Assembly (NCBI GenBank): GCA_949130495.1
Contig: OX422217.1
Span: 540,021,137 to 540,085,136 of the forward strand
Length of the DNA stretch: 64,000 nucleotides
Direction: 5' to 3'
Source: Sambucus nigra
Taxonomy: Eukaryota > Streptophyta > Magnoliopsida > Dipsacales > Adoxaceae
In this document: in pieces, positions 43,857 through 56,099 of the stretch
Numbering within the stretch: position 1 is the stretch's first letter
Layout of the letters: each line of letters begins with the position of its first letter
Notes under the pieces: model-generated
The model's database searches: none
Told to the model about the DNA's origin: nothing
Seen by the model: only the letters and a program-made list of their open reading frames with translations
Made by a program: the position numbers and the translations under genes

Positions 43857-46048
43857 CTACACCTTTTCCTAGTCTCCCAAAACTTTCTCGGGAGGCTGGG
43901 ACGAGGAGGTAGGTTGTTCGGATTGAACAGAGGGTTGCTCGGGAAGTGCTGGAGGTTGCTCGGACGAAGTAGCCGGTAGTTGAAGTTCCTCGCCAGTGGG
44001 CTGGATAGCTGGGGAATGAGAAATTTGATCTCCCATCACCATGGAAGATTCCACAGAGGCAGCTTCGTCCTCTTCTTCGTCTTCAGGAGTTGGAGGGGGG
44101 CCCGAGATGTGTCGCTGAAATAGTTCAGAATTTTCATCAACTATCATTTCTTGCAGAGCAACGACCCATCCATCTCTAAAGTATTTGAGGCTGCCATATT
44201 CCACTTGCGACATCATGGCAGCCAAACCTTTATTCCACCCTTTATCCCATCCGGCGCTGAAGGATTTTTTGACAGCCAATTTCCTTTTTGTCTTCTCTGA
44301 GGAAAGTTTCTCAGAGAGAAGATTGTCAGCAGCCTTCAGTTTATTATCAACTTCCTCCTTTTGACGATTTACTTCCCGAAGTTGACCCAACTCCTCCTCA
44401 GCAACATTGAGATTATTTTCAAGCTCCCCAGCATTTTTGAGCTTCCCTTCGAGCTCTTTATTCTTCTCCTCCAGATCATTTATTTTTTTCTCCAACCCCT
44501 TCGAGACCTCAATAACCGGAGCCTTCTCCTGCTCAGTCGAAGTAAGCCTTTTATCCTAAATTGCCTTATCATCATCATATTTCTGACGAGAATCTTTCAG
44601 AGACTGCGCCAGGACCACCAAAGCATCCTCTACACCAGACTAGGAGCTTGAAGCTTTAATAGCTTCATCTTTCTTCAGAATTGTATTAAAACAGCTCACC
44701 AACTGTGAAAAGAAAACAAAAGAAAGTCAGTGCACAGATACAAAAAGGAAAGAATGAAAATTTAAGACTATAGGACTTACAGAAGCAATATGACGAGCTG
44801 CTAATGTGGTAACCGTGTCCCGAGAACAATTTTCTTTAATACCTTGGATCTCGAGAATGATCCAAGTCTTCACCGAGTTCATAGCAGAGCTCGAGGGAAC
44901 AAAAGTGGGAACACCACTAGTCGGGGGCTGAGAGATGGATTCAGCCAAAATGATAGAGGAGCTTTTCTTCAGCCTCCTCAAAGGAGCATCAACTTTCTTG
45001 ACTAACGTTGTAGTCTTAGTCAGAGAAATGACGATCACCTCGCTTGGAGCAGCAACCTTGCCCGGGGCCACTGGGGGCTTCTCGGCAACCTTCACAGGAG
45101 CAGCTGGAGGAGGTGCATTAATTTTCTTTGTCCGCTCTTCTGGGACATCAAGCTTACTTCTCTTTGCCTCTCCAGCACCAGAGGCAGATTACTCAAAAAG
45201 AGTAGGAGGTCTTCTTTTCTTCATCCTTTCACTCAAAGGAATATGTGACTCAGGTGAAGAACTTGTAGAGGCTGGTATTGGTTCTACGTCGCTTATCACC
45301 GGACGAGCAGTAAAAGTGGAGGTGTAACTCTTGTACTGCAGAAAATATGAAGCTGACCTAATATGCTCGTCGACGACAGGCTGATGCAAACTCCAGATAA
45401 GTTTTAAATACCTTATATTAACGTCTGCCTCTTTTGGAGATTTTCTTTTGCTGTCAACTGCAAATAAATCAAAATTAAAATATCAATGGCACATTTTATC
45501 AAACACAATGGAAGCATAATTTTGAAAATAAAATTAAAACAACCTATCCCATTGCCATAGGGAGGACATCTGGGACCCTGGTAAACATCATCTCCAGTTA
45601 ATGGAGGGTGTTACTAATTTTTCATAACAACCCTGTGCTCAAAGTAGTCCCTATTGGCATCTGGGAGATTGACCACTAAAGCTCTATTTAAAAACCTAAT
45701 TTTTAAATAAAATGTATTATCGCCCACAACCCATTTATAACAAAACATAATTTCAGGAATTCCTATACGAGTTCCATGAATTTGATTTAATCTATAAACA
45801 CCGTTAACTTTTCTCCACGTATTGGGGGCTATTCTTGCAGGAACTACGTCAAAGTATTGACAGAATTCCAGACATAGAGGGTTTGGGGGAAAAGAAAAGC
45901 CACACTCAGCAACAAAGAGACTGGGGAACTAATGTCCCTCATCCAAATGAAAATAGTTTGAAGGCTCAAAAAGCTCGTCCAAAATAACCCATGAGGGAAT
46001 AGAGAAATCAGAGAGAAACTTATCAATCGATTCTACAGGATAAACCAT
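43857..46048 (-). pseudogene. TatA-3 aORF1: antisense spliced gene, gypsy-type-transposase-like plus coiled coil
   Basis: ATG at 46048. Exon 1 46048-45544; intron 45543-45458 (GT...TTTGCAG, 86 nt); exon 2 45457-44781; intron 44780-44703 (GTAAGT...TCACAG, 78 nt); exon 3 44702-43857. The exon junctions fall at the same codons as in TatA-2. Exon 1 has the AECGFSFPPNPLCLEF and ARIAPNTWR blocks and IGIPEIMFCYKW. Exon 2 is Ser/Pro/Lys-rich; exon 3 is a heptad coiled coil (44240-44500) with an acidic Pro-rich tail. Breaks: TAG and TGA codons around 45930-45945 (the HWFP block reads H-stop-FP), a TAG in exon 1 near 45612, a stop in exon 2 near 45189, and a TAG at 43869-43871 five codons before the expected end. 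Confidence 0.77.
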
Positions 46049-46477
46049 GATGAAAGAAGGAAATCAAAGAGAAAGAAGAAAATCTTACACGAAAGGGATG
46101 AGTCTGTTCACAACAAATGATGAAAGAGATGAACGCACAGGAGAGAGAGACGATGGAAAACTCAAAGAGATAAATTTGAAAAAGTAGAAGACGATGGGAT
46201 TTTTTGCAACGTTTAAATACTTTGCCTTGGGAAAAGGTAAAAGTAATGATTACAAAAAGATACGGTTACGTTACCGGTGGCTAAAAAGATAAAAAAGGGC
46301 GCGGGAATCGAAGCGGTTAGAAAAATTCAAAAAAGACCGATTCTACGAATTTGGAAGGAGAAATAAATACAAAACAAAATACTCCTAAATTTCAGGATGA
46401 CCATTTAAAACCGCCATATTTCGAGAAAGAATGTTCCACACTCCTCAAATTTCGAACTATGAAACATTGGGGGCTTC
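46049..46477 (-). promoter_or_regulatory. Antisense promoter region of TatA-3
   Basis: TATTTAAA on the minus strand at 46212-46219, 164 bases upstream of the aORF1 ATG, in AAGGCAAAGTATTTAAACG. Near the LTR, ACATTGGGGGCTTC (46464-46477) on the plus strand is the polypurine tract candidate for gag-pol reverse transcription. No gene. Confidence 0.6.
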
Positions 46478-47027
46478 TGTTGATACCAAATTTAGTCTGC
46501 TGACATGGCTCAATTGTGTGAAGACACGTGGCAATCTACGTGGCAACGACAAACACTTACGAATAACACCTTGACTCCGAGGAACCATACTGCAATGAGG
46601 AACTCTGCTTCCCCGATCAACTCAGACGCTCCGACCTACAAGAACTCTCCGAGGAACTTTTGAGTACCGAGGAACTTAGGTGGTCCGAGCTGCACCTCGA
46701 ACAAAGCATTTATAGCAGGATAACCAACAGTTTGACTGTGCATTAAATGCTTATTATCATACAGATGTATACGCTTAAGGGGCATTTAATGTATTCCCCT
46801 TTCACATTACATCCTTAGGGTTATAAATACATTGTATTATCCTCATTGTGAGGGGACCGGAATTTCTGGAGAAAACCTGTAATCGAGAATTTCCAAACAG
46901 TCAGCAATAACAGAAACAGTGGATGTAGGCCATTCTTGTAAGGCTGAACCACTTTAAAATTTCTTTGTCTCATTTTATTTTATATGTGATTAAATAATTA
47001 GATATAATCTATTTTTTTACATCAACA
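46478..47027 (+). repeat. TatA-3 3' LTR (550 bp)
   Basis: TGTTGATACC to ATCAACA, with the same motifs as the 5' LTR. It lacks one 36-base upstream repeat block. Confidence 0.94.
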
Positions 47028-47032
47028 ATGAT
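47028..47032. other. Target site duplication of TatA-3, right copy (ATGAT)
   Basis: Matches 22741-22745. Confidence 0.92.
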
Positions 47033-47399
47033 AAGGGGAATAAATGGTATCTATTCCTACTCTAATCGCATCTTAGTTTGGGTGATTTATCTTAGGGGGA
47101 GAAGTCTTTCTAATAAGGTCATTAATTTGATAAAGGGGAGAATTAATTTAGGGGGATTATTTATTTTACATTCATTTAATATTCTTGATATTCCCTACGC
47201 GTTTGTTAATTTGCTTAAGTGTGCAGAAATTCTTCTAAAATGGAAACTTTCATTAGCAAAGATATTGATCCTTGGGTTTTTGAGTCAAGCTATGTAATTT
47301 TTATTTTGGGTGGGATATCTTTTTTAAGTCTAGTAGAGCTTGACGACCCTTTAAGATTTTTGGTTGCTTTTTGTCCCGAAATAGTCAAAGGAGGGGATT
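47033..47399 (+). other. Copia 3' interior and polypurine tract
   Basis: Continues the copia sequence broken at 22745. No gene. AAAGGAGGGGATT (47387-47399) directly before TGTAAGG is a good polypurine tract. Repeated AGGGG runs (for example near 47095 and 47150) also occur. Confidence 0.7.
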
Positions 47400-48181
47400 T
47401 GTAAGGACACAAGTCTCCGAATGAGTCTTAATGTAGTGTTGGCTCAATTCTAGGCAAAAATATTTGTGTCATAGGATAGTATTGAGTGAGTATCCTCCAA
47501 GCCTATGACATGCAAGAGTTGAAGACGTAGCGGCCAAGACTTATAAAGTTTCATCATTGCCTAGTTTCAAGTGTCATGTTTCTACGTCGTCAACATCATA
47601 TTCCATAGTCTCCAAAAGGTATGAATGCATATATATATATATATATATAGGGAGACTTGGAATAATTTTATAAAGGGTGTAATTTTATTTTAAACTGATG
47701 TTTATTTTCAGAAGGTTTCCTTAAAACTTTAAAATAAAATTTCTGGGCTAAAAATCGGAGTTTAAGCATTCTGGAACTTTGTTCGATATTGTCGTTCGAA
47801 CGAGAATGTCGTTCGAACGAGTTTGCCAACGATTTTTCCCCTTTTGCCTCTGGAACTTCGTTACAAGTGTCATTCGAACGAGACTTTGTTTGAACGAAAA
47901 TCTCGTTTCAACAAGATTTCTGGCGGATTTTTTTTAGCAGTTTTAATAAGTTTTTCTCCATGTTCCCACTTACTTTTACCCACTAACTCTTGACAGAAGT
48001 TATATGTGCGGGAACCAAGTTTGAAAACTAACTTTTGACATTTTCTAAACACCTTTTTCAGAGAAATTTTTTAGAGAGAAAAATTCTTAGTTCAAAAGTT
48101 CATGTTTTAAGTGTTTGTATGTTCAAGAACATTATTCTTAAACACTTTTGTTTACACCCATAGTTTGTTTATTCCAAGTTA

Positions 48182-48225
<44 letters not shown>

Positions 48226-49409
48226 TGCTTGGAGTATGTGGCACCGGGTTTTACTCTACCGAATTGAAGAGTTCATTTGGGTTTACTTCTGCATCCCATA
48301 ACGAAGAAGTTTGTTGCTTTGCTGAGGCATTCTCATACGGTGAAAGGCACCGTGTGTGGTTGATGGGTTTCTAAAAGCTTCATTGGTGGATTACAAGGTT
48401 CCGGTGGGCTCCAAAATTGTCGTCTAGGAGGAGGTATTTACAAGAAGACCTGTCAAGGGCTTGGACAAAGTCAAGTCGAGTTGTTGTAAGTCATCTGTCT
48501 TGTAATCATAAAACCATACTTAGTGGACTTAAGGCTAGGGTCGTCTGAGGTTTTTTCCCATTGCGAGATTTTTGTCATACATCAAGGCGTAGTAGTTTGT
48601 TGATTTTATCTTTTGCAAGATATATATATGCTAACTTGGAATAAACAAACTATGGGTGTAAACAAAAGTGTTTAAGAATAATGTTCTTGAAAATACAAAC
48701 ACTTAAAACATGAACTGTTCATTTGGGTTTACTTCTACATCCCATAAAGAAGAAGTTCGTTGTTTTTTTGCGGCATTCTCATACGGTGAAAGGCACCGTG
48801 TGTGGTTTATGGGTTCCTAAAAGCTTTATTGGTGGATTCCAAGGTTTCGGTGGACTCCGAAATTATCGGCTAGGCGGAGGTAGTTACAAGAAGATGCGTC
48901 AGGGGCTTAGTCGGAGTCAAGTCGAGTTGTTGTAAGTCATATGTCTTGTAATCATAAAACCATACTTAGTGGACTTAAGGCTAGGGCTGTTTGAGGTTTT
49001 TTCCCATTGTGGATTTTTCCTCGTACATTGCGGCGTAGTGGTTTGTTGATTTTATCTTTTGCAAATTCACATTAGATGCATGATTAGGTCAAAGATAAAA
49101 TTGGAATATTTAATTTGGTGCTAAATTTGTTTGGCTAAAAATTCATTTAATTCAAGTCATTAATTTTATTGGATAAAATTTGGTTTGGCGTAATTTGCAA
49201 AATTGAATTAATTATTTGTTAGGCAATTTTAAAGAACTTGGGTTAAATTAATTTGGTTTAAAATTTGTGTTTAGCATATTTTTAATTTGAAAGAAATTAA
49301 AAATTGTTGTTTGTGTGTGTTGAGTTGAGACATCTTTATTCCGCATCTTAAAAGGAAATTGAATTACTTTTTGTAAGATTTTAAAAATTGGGGGTCTACA
49401 CGTTTTTCA
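47400..49409 (+). repeat. Copia 3' LTR (about 2,010 bp)
   Basis: Starts TGTAAGGACAC after the polypurine tract and ends TTTTTCA at 49409. Its end matches the 5' LTR remnant. Long LTRs of this size are usual for SIRE-type elements. It contains AT microsatellites at 47630-47649 and 48184-48223, an 84-base inverted repeat and a duplicated segment. Confidence 0.78.
48098..48715. repeat. 84-base inverted repeat inside the copia LTR (arms 48098-48181 and 48632-48715)
   Basis: The arms are reverse complements with about two mismatches. The segment between them (about 48250-48620) reappears as a direct repeat at about 48719-49070, beginning TTCATTTGGGTTTACTTC in both. So an arm was copied inverted and the neighbour duplicated. 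Confidence 0.9.
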
Positions 49410-49446
49410 GTAACATATTTGTTTTTGAAAATTTGTGTTATCACAG

Positions 49447-50578
49447 GAAGAAGATAAGTTAGGTGAGGAGGAGCTTGGGGAGGCAAGTTATATTGTCACT
49501 GAAGTTCTTGAGAGAACAACAGGTTTGGGGGAGAACAAGGAGGTTGTTAATGACACTCATAGTGATGTCAAAGATGAGGATGAGGGAGGCGAGGAGGGAG
49601 TTGAGAAGAACATTAAGGAGGGTTGTGTTGAGAATAACAATGAGGATGGTAATGAGGAGGAAATTAGGGGAATAAGGGAAGAAATTAGTGATTCTACTAG
49701 CCAGGATGAAAATGATGACAAGGGTGAATCTTCATCAAATTCAAAGAAAACCCTGCTAAAAAAGGAAAAGGCGCTTGCGAGAAAAAGGGTGACTCGCCGA
49801 AGAACCCAAAGTTATTAAAACACTTCAACAAACATATTTCTTATGCAATATGGAATCAATATTAAGAGAGAGGCATTATAAAAAAAGTGCATCACAACAA
49901 AATTCCGAGTGGGATATTAAGAAGGAGGACCCGCGCGTCCTACCATTGGTTTAAAACTCATGGTTTTCTACCCTAGTTAAGCATTCCTACCAGTACCTTG
50001 ATTACGTTGTGGTATGTGCTTTTATTGAATGATGGAAATTGAAGACTAATACCTTCCATATTCCATTTGGTGATATTACCATTACATTGAATGACGTTTA
50101 CCATTTACTCAAGATGCCAGTAGAAGGGAAATGTTTGTATGGTAAGGTTGTTCAGAAGAATGTCAACAAGGCTAAAGTTATTAATAGGTTAAAGAAGTTA
50201 GAAGGATGTAGAGGAGGAGGTCTAAAATGAGTATAATATGTCTTTATTCATTCATGTAGACTAGCTCATGCAATAAGTGTAAGGGAAAAGTGAAGAGGTT
50301 GGGAGAGGCTGCTACAGAGAAGTAGATCTATTAGTGTGCCCATGGATATTTGCTTTTTTTATTGGTTTTTTGTTATTTCGGGACAAGTCTGGTAATATAG
50401 TTTCCATGTATTACCTTCGATCATTAAAAGAATTCAAGAAATGTCCAGACAATGCTTGGGGTATGGCTTTCTTTTCCCATTTGTGCCGCTAGGTAGGCAT
50501 GTTATCTTGGGTTGATGCTCGACAGGTTACGTGATATCTTCTTGGTGGTAAGCATTTTCTTCTCTATATCCCAAATGC

Positions 50579-50667
<89 letters not shown>

Positions 50668-51480
50668 TTCAACTAAATTTGGTATAATGGTGTAGACAGG
50701 ATTTATGATCATTTTAGTCTCGATCGCGGGGTCCGTAACTTGGAGTTTGACCAAACACAACCCCAACTATTCAAGTTGACGGCAAAACGATCTCAGGGGA
50801 TGCCATTGCCCAAATGATTGAGCTACGGGAGACTATTGATGAAATGCATCAATCGGTTGTAAGTTCAAGAGTATGTATATTTTGATCATTTTCACATTAT
50901 GTACGTTATTATTTAACATTCTAAAATGTATATAGCTTTTAGGTTGTTTAGGATCCATGTAAAGAGAGTCCGTACGCATACCCATTTCAGGAGGTGTCAT
51001 TTTATAATGGCATCTTGATTTTTTATGATGTGAACTAACCATACTATCCCGAGCATGTGCTCCGATAAGACAGTCGGGTTTAAATCATATCTAGCCCACC
51101 AATGAGACTGTTGCACAAAAAGAGGGGCGGGACATAAGAGCAGTACAAATTTAGGTACAACAATGGAAAATGGTACAAAGAGATTTCGGTTGACCACCTA
51201 TTATCCAAAAGAATATGATCGATCCAAGTTTAACATTATCCATGGGAAAGTGTAGGTGACTACAAGGATTAGTTCTTGGAATGTTCCCACCCTATTGTGC
51301 AAAATTCGAGCTATAGGTTATGGCAGAAAAAGGTCAAAGAATCTTAGAAGTTGGTACGTAATAATTAAGTAATAAGTTATTTTGGACATATTTGAAATTT
51401 ATATTCGTATTCTCTAATAAAACATACATTTCTCGGTTAATACAATTGATGTGTCCATCAAACTGTTGCCAGATGCGATT
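49447..51480 (+). pseudogene. Plant mobile domain (PMD/MAIL-like) gene remnant
   Basis: Decayed coding blocks in several frames. 49447-49818: an acidic Glu/Asp/Asn-rich stretch ending in a Lys/Arg tail, opened by an acceptor-like TTATCACAG. 50037-50110: WKLKTNTFHIPFGDITITLNDV and LLKMPVEGK, the hallmark of the plant mobile domain (Pfam PMD). 50400-50490: YLRSLKEFKKCPDNAWGMAF. 50985-51080: EVSFYNGILIFYDV and PYYPEHVLR. 51280-51340: HPIVQNSSYRLWQKK. Many stops and frameshifts. PMD proteins occur as host genes (MAIN/MAIL) and inside transposons; which this was cannot be said. The copia element and the Tekay element flank or interrupt it. Confidence 0.75.
50582..50664. repeat. Compound microsatellite (AT)n(GT)n
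   Basis: About 25 AT units followed by about 16 GT units within the PMD pseudogene. Confidence 0.97.
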
Positions 51481-51501
51481 GACATGGGAGAGGAAGAAGA
51501 T

Positions 51502-53085
51502 TGTAACACCCCATATTTTTTAGCATTTTAAATTACATGTGTGCACGTAATTCTCATTAAATTAAGAAATGAGGTGAATTAAATAAATATTAATTATAGA
51601 ATAAAAGGATTAATATGTATGTGAAATTATATTTACTTGTGTGATAAGCAAATGAAAATATATTAAATTACTTTATGTCGTAAGTGAGTAAAAATCAACG
51701 AGTTTAACAGTATCTCATTCGAGACACGTGGATAGCATCATGTTGGGAATGAGGCGGAAAATTAATGTTAGATAACTTGGATGGAAATTTTTAGTTCACC
51801 CATGATACGGAATGGGTCTAGATAGTCAAAATTAGGCACCGAAGTGTTGTAACTGGGTTCTGAGAATTTTTTAAGCTAAACGGGTCCTGTAAAAGGTTAT
51901 TCGGGTCATTTTACACATGGGGCCTAACTTAATTTCAGGATTAATGATGTTTACGGTTATATTTAGGGAAGGTGGATGGAGTGGGTATCCATTTCATCAT
52001 CTAAGAAACCTAGGAATTGAGAGAGGAGAGAAAAAAAAAAGAAAAATCTAAGAAAAGTGAAGATAAATGATTCAGGAGGGGAATCGAATCATTGTGGACA
52101 TAAGACCATTACATGAAGAGGAAATCAATGGGAAGAATTCAAAATATCATTAATGATAAGGCAAGTGTTTATCTTTCTATAATTACTTTTTAGATTTCAG
52201 TCGTCCATTTATAAATTCTTTGGAAAATGCACAAAATTTTGGGTGGGATTAACATGTAAAGTGAAGGTTTCTATAAATGAATTCACCATAAAAAGGACTC
52301 AATTATGAATACATGTTGAATCTTATGTGATTGAAAGTATAAAGATTAAATCAGAATCAAAAAGTTGAAATATTGGATGATCAAACCAGTAACTAATGAA
52401 ATCTTGAATTAGGGTGAATATATGTATGATTCTTGATGAAAGATTGATAATCCCAATAATTTAAATGTTTTGAGGTTGATTCATACGTAAAAATATGTGT
52501 GATTACGTTTAGGATTGAAGTAGAAATCATGTTTATGGTTTTGTTGAAGTTGGGAACTCATATAGTTGAAGGGAAGGTGAGGAACCCCGTAAAAATGAAT
52601 TAGGCTACTGCCTAAAATCAAGTCGATTCACTGATGGGGGCAAATCGATTCGCTAATTGCTTCGGTCTAGATGATGGTTTTCCTTTAGGTGTGGTGATGT
52701 TTTTGTGGACCGTTTAGGGTTCGGCTTCAGTTACGAAGTTCGATAGGTGAAATTTATCATTTGGGATTATACATGAGGGAATTAAAAAGCACCCTAGGTT
52801 AGACGGGGATTAACTCCTGGTAAGAAATTATGCTCTTACAGACAAATTAGGGTGAATAGCACTCGGATTACGATTACGAAATCGGGTTAGGATGTCGGGA
52901 AGAGCCGGGCTACAGGCTTCAGTAGAATAGCATGGTGGCCAGAAACATGAAATTTAAGAATTTATAATAAGTAAGTGAACACTTGATAAATCTGGAGTGA
53001 GCGTATACTCGAGATTTTTGGGCTAGTGCTATAAGGGATATATCGACGATTAGTCAGGTATTCTATATATCTACATACCGAGTGA

Positions 53086-53128
<43 letters not shown>

Positions 53129-53260
53129 TTAAGAATTTATAATAAGTAAGTGAACACTTGATAAATCCGGAGTGAGGGTAGACTCCAGATTTTTGGGCTA
53201 GTGCTATAAGAGATATATCCACGATTATTCGGGTATTCTATATATCTACATACCGGGTGA

Positions 53261-53346
<86 letters not shown>

Positions 53347-53702
53347 TATAGATGTGAACATACCTACTGTAGATATGTTATCATTGGGTCTTGCACGTAG
53401 TGGGTAGTCCACCCTGGCATGACCAACATGTGTTGGGTTATTTCCCCAGTTCATAGGATTGTTGCATGACCACTGCATGTGAGTCTAGAGTCCGATGGGT
53501 TAATGTGGTATGGTATTGGCTCACGAATGTATGCCTATGACCCCCTCCAGTTTATGTAATTACGATTAGGGACCGGTGGTGAGATTCTGAACCGGTGGGT
53601 GGCCCAGTGTCGTACGGGGCGTCCCTGGAGCCTGATAGCATAATATGGAATGCATCCGAGAGGATACCTCGGGGATGCTATGTATATATGTATAAAGAGT
53701 GC

Positions 53703-53773
<71 letters not shown>

Positions 53774-54680
53774 AAAACGAATGTATGAACATTGAAATAA
53801 TACTTAGTGTATAGTTATGTGAATTGTTTAACGATAAGATTATAATTGAGAATTATAATGATATACCTTATGTGATAACTAAATGAGAAACAAAGTAAAG
53901 TATAATATGTGTGTCACAGTTGGTCTAGAGGTTTAGCGTTTTGGGCTACATTAAGTGACTAAGCTAGTTAGGTGGGTAGCATAACAAGGAAATTAAAGTA
54001 CACGCATTAGGTGCGCACAATAGATAAGGGGCGAGGATAATCTCATGCGATTGCGACACCAGATGAAAATTATTAATTCTGATGCATATTCATTATTACA
54101 TTTTAAGTACTTGCAAATATTTTTTAAATAGTTTTGGGCTGTGACCCGTATCAAAAATCCCTTTTCAAAACCTTTTAGGTGCTCATCGAGAGGGACGTCA
54201 GTCTTAGTTATCCTTCTAGTCAGATGATGCTGCAGCAACTGTGGATGCCTACAGGGTTCGACTAAATGCTTCTATCCTTGCTTTCTAGATAGGATGTTAT
54301 TACAGTTTCTTTTACATCGGGTATGTCATCCATTGTTGGAAAACTTTTCGTTTAGACTTTACTACTTTATTTCCTTATCAGTTGGATGATTGTATGTGGA
54401 GTTACTGAGAGTTATTCGGTTATTTTAATTTATTTCACATCATCAGCATTCATTTTATTCTTTTGGTGAATGTTTATTTAAATGAAGGTATGGTTATTTA
54501 AATAGTTTAATGATTTAATAAGGCAAGTTATTAAGTTTTTAAAATTTGACACTAGGCTTAATAGGTTATTAATGATTAATTTGGTTTTTGACAGTGATGC
54601 TAAGAATGAATCAGGCTAAGATTCCTATTTTATTTTAGTAGATGATTGATAACCCGTTATTAGAATAGGCGGGGCATCAC
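51502..54680 (+). repeat. Tekay 5' LTR (about 3,179 bp)
   Basis: TGTAACACCCC to GCATCACA. Contains a 175-base tandem duplication (52947-53121 and 53122-53302), AT runs at 53089-53123 and 53264-53302, GT runs at 53303-53344 and 53717-53770. Aligns with 59514-61454 (ATTAAATAAATATTAATTA shared) with roughly 10-15% divergence by eye. Outside these repeats no gene is seen. Confidence 0.88.
52947..53302 (+). repeat. 175-base tandem duplication with microsatellites in the Tekay 5' LTR
   Basis: Both copies begin ATGAAATTTAAGAATTTA and end in an AT run. About 8 mismatches by eye. Absent from the 3' LTR. Confidence 0.9.
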
Positions 54681-54700
54681 AGATTGAATTAGAGCATCAT
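54681..54700 (+). other. Tekay primer binding site, degraded
   Basis: GATTGAATTAGAGCATCATG follows the LTR end; it aligns with the usual initiator tRNA-Met site TTGGTATCAGAGC but has lost several matches. Confidence 0.55.
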
Positions 54701-54867
54701 GTTCGAGTATCCTAAGGATCTATGCAACTTATTACGTTTCCAGCACATCGTCCTTTGATATTAAGCCCAATGATTAGGACTGTTGCATTCATGTTTACGC
54801 ATTTATGTTCTTCTACTAATGTGACATATTTTACTTGTGATCTCATTTAAACTCAGTTTGGTTTCAG

Positions 54868-56040
54868 ATGCCAAACAAGAGAGGATGACCAGCTAGGGCC
54901 ACCAAGAGGTCCACCGGGGGAGAGGCACAACCGGAGACGCAAGTCGCTGAGGGGATGGTGAAAGTTGTCTAGGTTGCCACCATAGTTTCATAGATGGTTA
55001 ATGCCATAATGATCATCATAGCATAATAGTTTCCCCATACCCAACCATAGCAGCCTGTGGCACCAGTCATCCTGAACCACATAGCGCTGTTAGTGTGGGA
55101 GAGAGTTTGAGAGGCCTTTTAGAAAGGTGATCAGCTAGAGTTCCTGGGTAGTGCAGATGTTATTGCTGCGAGTTACTGGAAGAAGGTTATATAGTGACAT
55201 ATATATATGGTTGAGTGAAACGACACTCAAAAGCAGATTTTGATGACCTTTAAGCTTGTAAGAACGGCACTGCAATGGTGGGAGTCAGTCACCACATCTG
55301 AGGAGAGGGATACCATGATTATCAGAGAGTTTTGGGTGCGATTCAATTGCAAGTTCTTTCCATCCTCTATTTAGACAGAGATATGGAGGAAGTTTTTATA
55401 CTTATCACAGGAGGGCCGAACAGGGGTCGATTATGAGGATGAATTCACTCGTTTTGCGAACTTTATGCTTGACATGGTTCATACAGAGGAGAAAATTATG
55501 CTAAAGTTCACAGATGGACTCACCTGGAGGATTCGACAACACTTTCTGGGTAATTCGGCATTAAAGACTTATATTGAGGTCATCAATATTGCACTTCTTC
55601 ACTTCCAGGATCATTTCTTCCATTTGAAGGGAGAGAAGAGAGATAGGGAGTCTAGCCAGCAAGGCAAGACTATAGGTAATGGTGCTAGTGGGGAGCTATG
55701 GCAGTAGTAGGATAAACAACATGAGTGGGATACCCAGCAAGGGGATTCAGATAAAAGATTCAAATAAGGAGGATTCTGACCAGGTGATGGGGGATTCAGT
55801 TATGGCCATCAACAACGTGTTCCTTAGGGCCAGCAGGATTAAGGGAACAATGGGGGTGGCCATCAGGGCCGAGACCACCAGGTTCAGAGACTAAGGCAAC
55901 ACTGATATGTCTAGTAGGGCTAGAGGTGGGGGGATTTCATGGGAATATGCTTTATTTGTGGAGAGTAGGGCTACATGTGACGAGCTTGTCCTCAGCGGGA
56001 TAAAGGATACTAGCTGGGTGCCTAACAGGGACGACATGCA
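54868..56040 (+). pseudogene. Tekay gag remnant
   Basis: ATG at 54868 (MPNKRG then TGA). The retrotransposon gag domain is clear at about 55240-55600: WWESVTTSEERDTMIIREFW, FLYLSQEGRTGVDYEDEFTRFANF. The zinc knuckle near 55950-56000 reads CFICGE-stop-GYM-stop-RACPQR, with the histidine changed to tyrosine. Many CGA-to-TGA and CAG-to-TAG stops, and frame changes around 55690-55900. Confidence 0.8.
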
Positions 56041-56099
56041 CTATTATTTCCTACAACACCCCTAACTCCAGTAGTCCCACCTCATTAGGGACAATTATA

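Larger units (their letters stand above)
22746..47027 (+). mobile_element. TatA-3: Tat-lineage Ty3/gypsy element, 24,282 bp including TatB
   Basis: Bounded by LTRs 22746-23329 and 46478-47027 and by ATGAT duplications. Without TatB (25472-37547 and one duplication copy) it is about 12.2 kb. It contains gag, protease (split by TatB), reverse transcriptase, both RNase H domains and integrase to 41385, a hairpin array, and two antisense genes up to the 3' LTR. It is damaged by many stops and several frameshifts. Confidence 0.95.
19020..49409 (+). mobile_element. SIRE-like Ty1/copia element, gag-only, interrupted by TatA-3
   Basis: Pieces: LTR remnant 19020-19215, interior 19216-22745 and 47033-47399, 3' LTR 47400-49409. 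About 3.9 kb of interior carries a gag gene but no protease, integrase or reverse transcriptase signature, so it is a non-autonomous gag-only element or an internal deletion. The last 196 bases of both LTRs align with about 20 differences by eye. The 5' LTR start is lost to the left behind GX. Confidence 0.8.

Noticed and set aside
43857..46048. Antisense gene as an envelope gene of a retrovirus-like element
   Set aside because: No signal peptide or membrane segment is seen, and it lies on the opposite strand to gag-pol; the product looks soluble and coiled-coil.
53137..53792. Open frames coding His-Thr and Ile-Tyr runs
   Set aside because: Produced by GT and AT microsatellites in the Tekay LTR.
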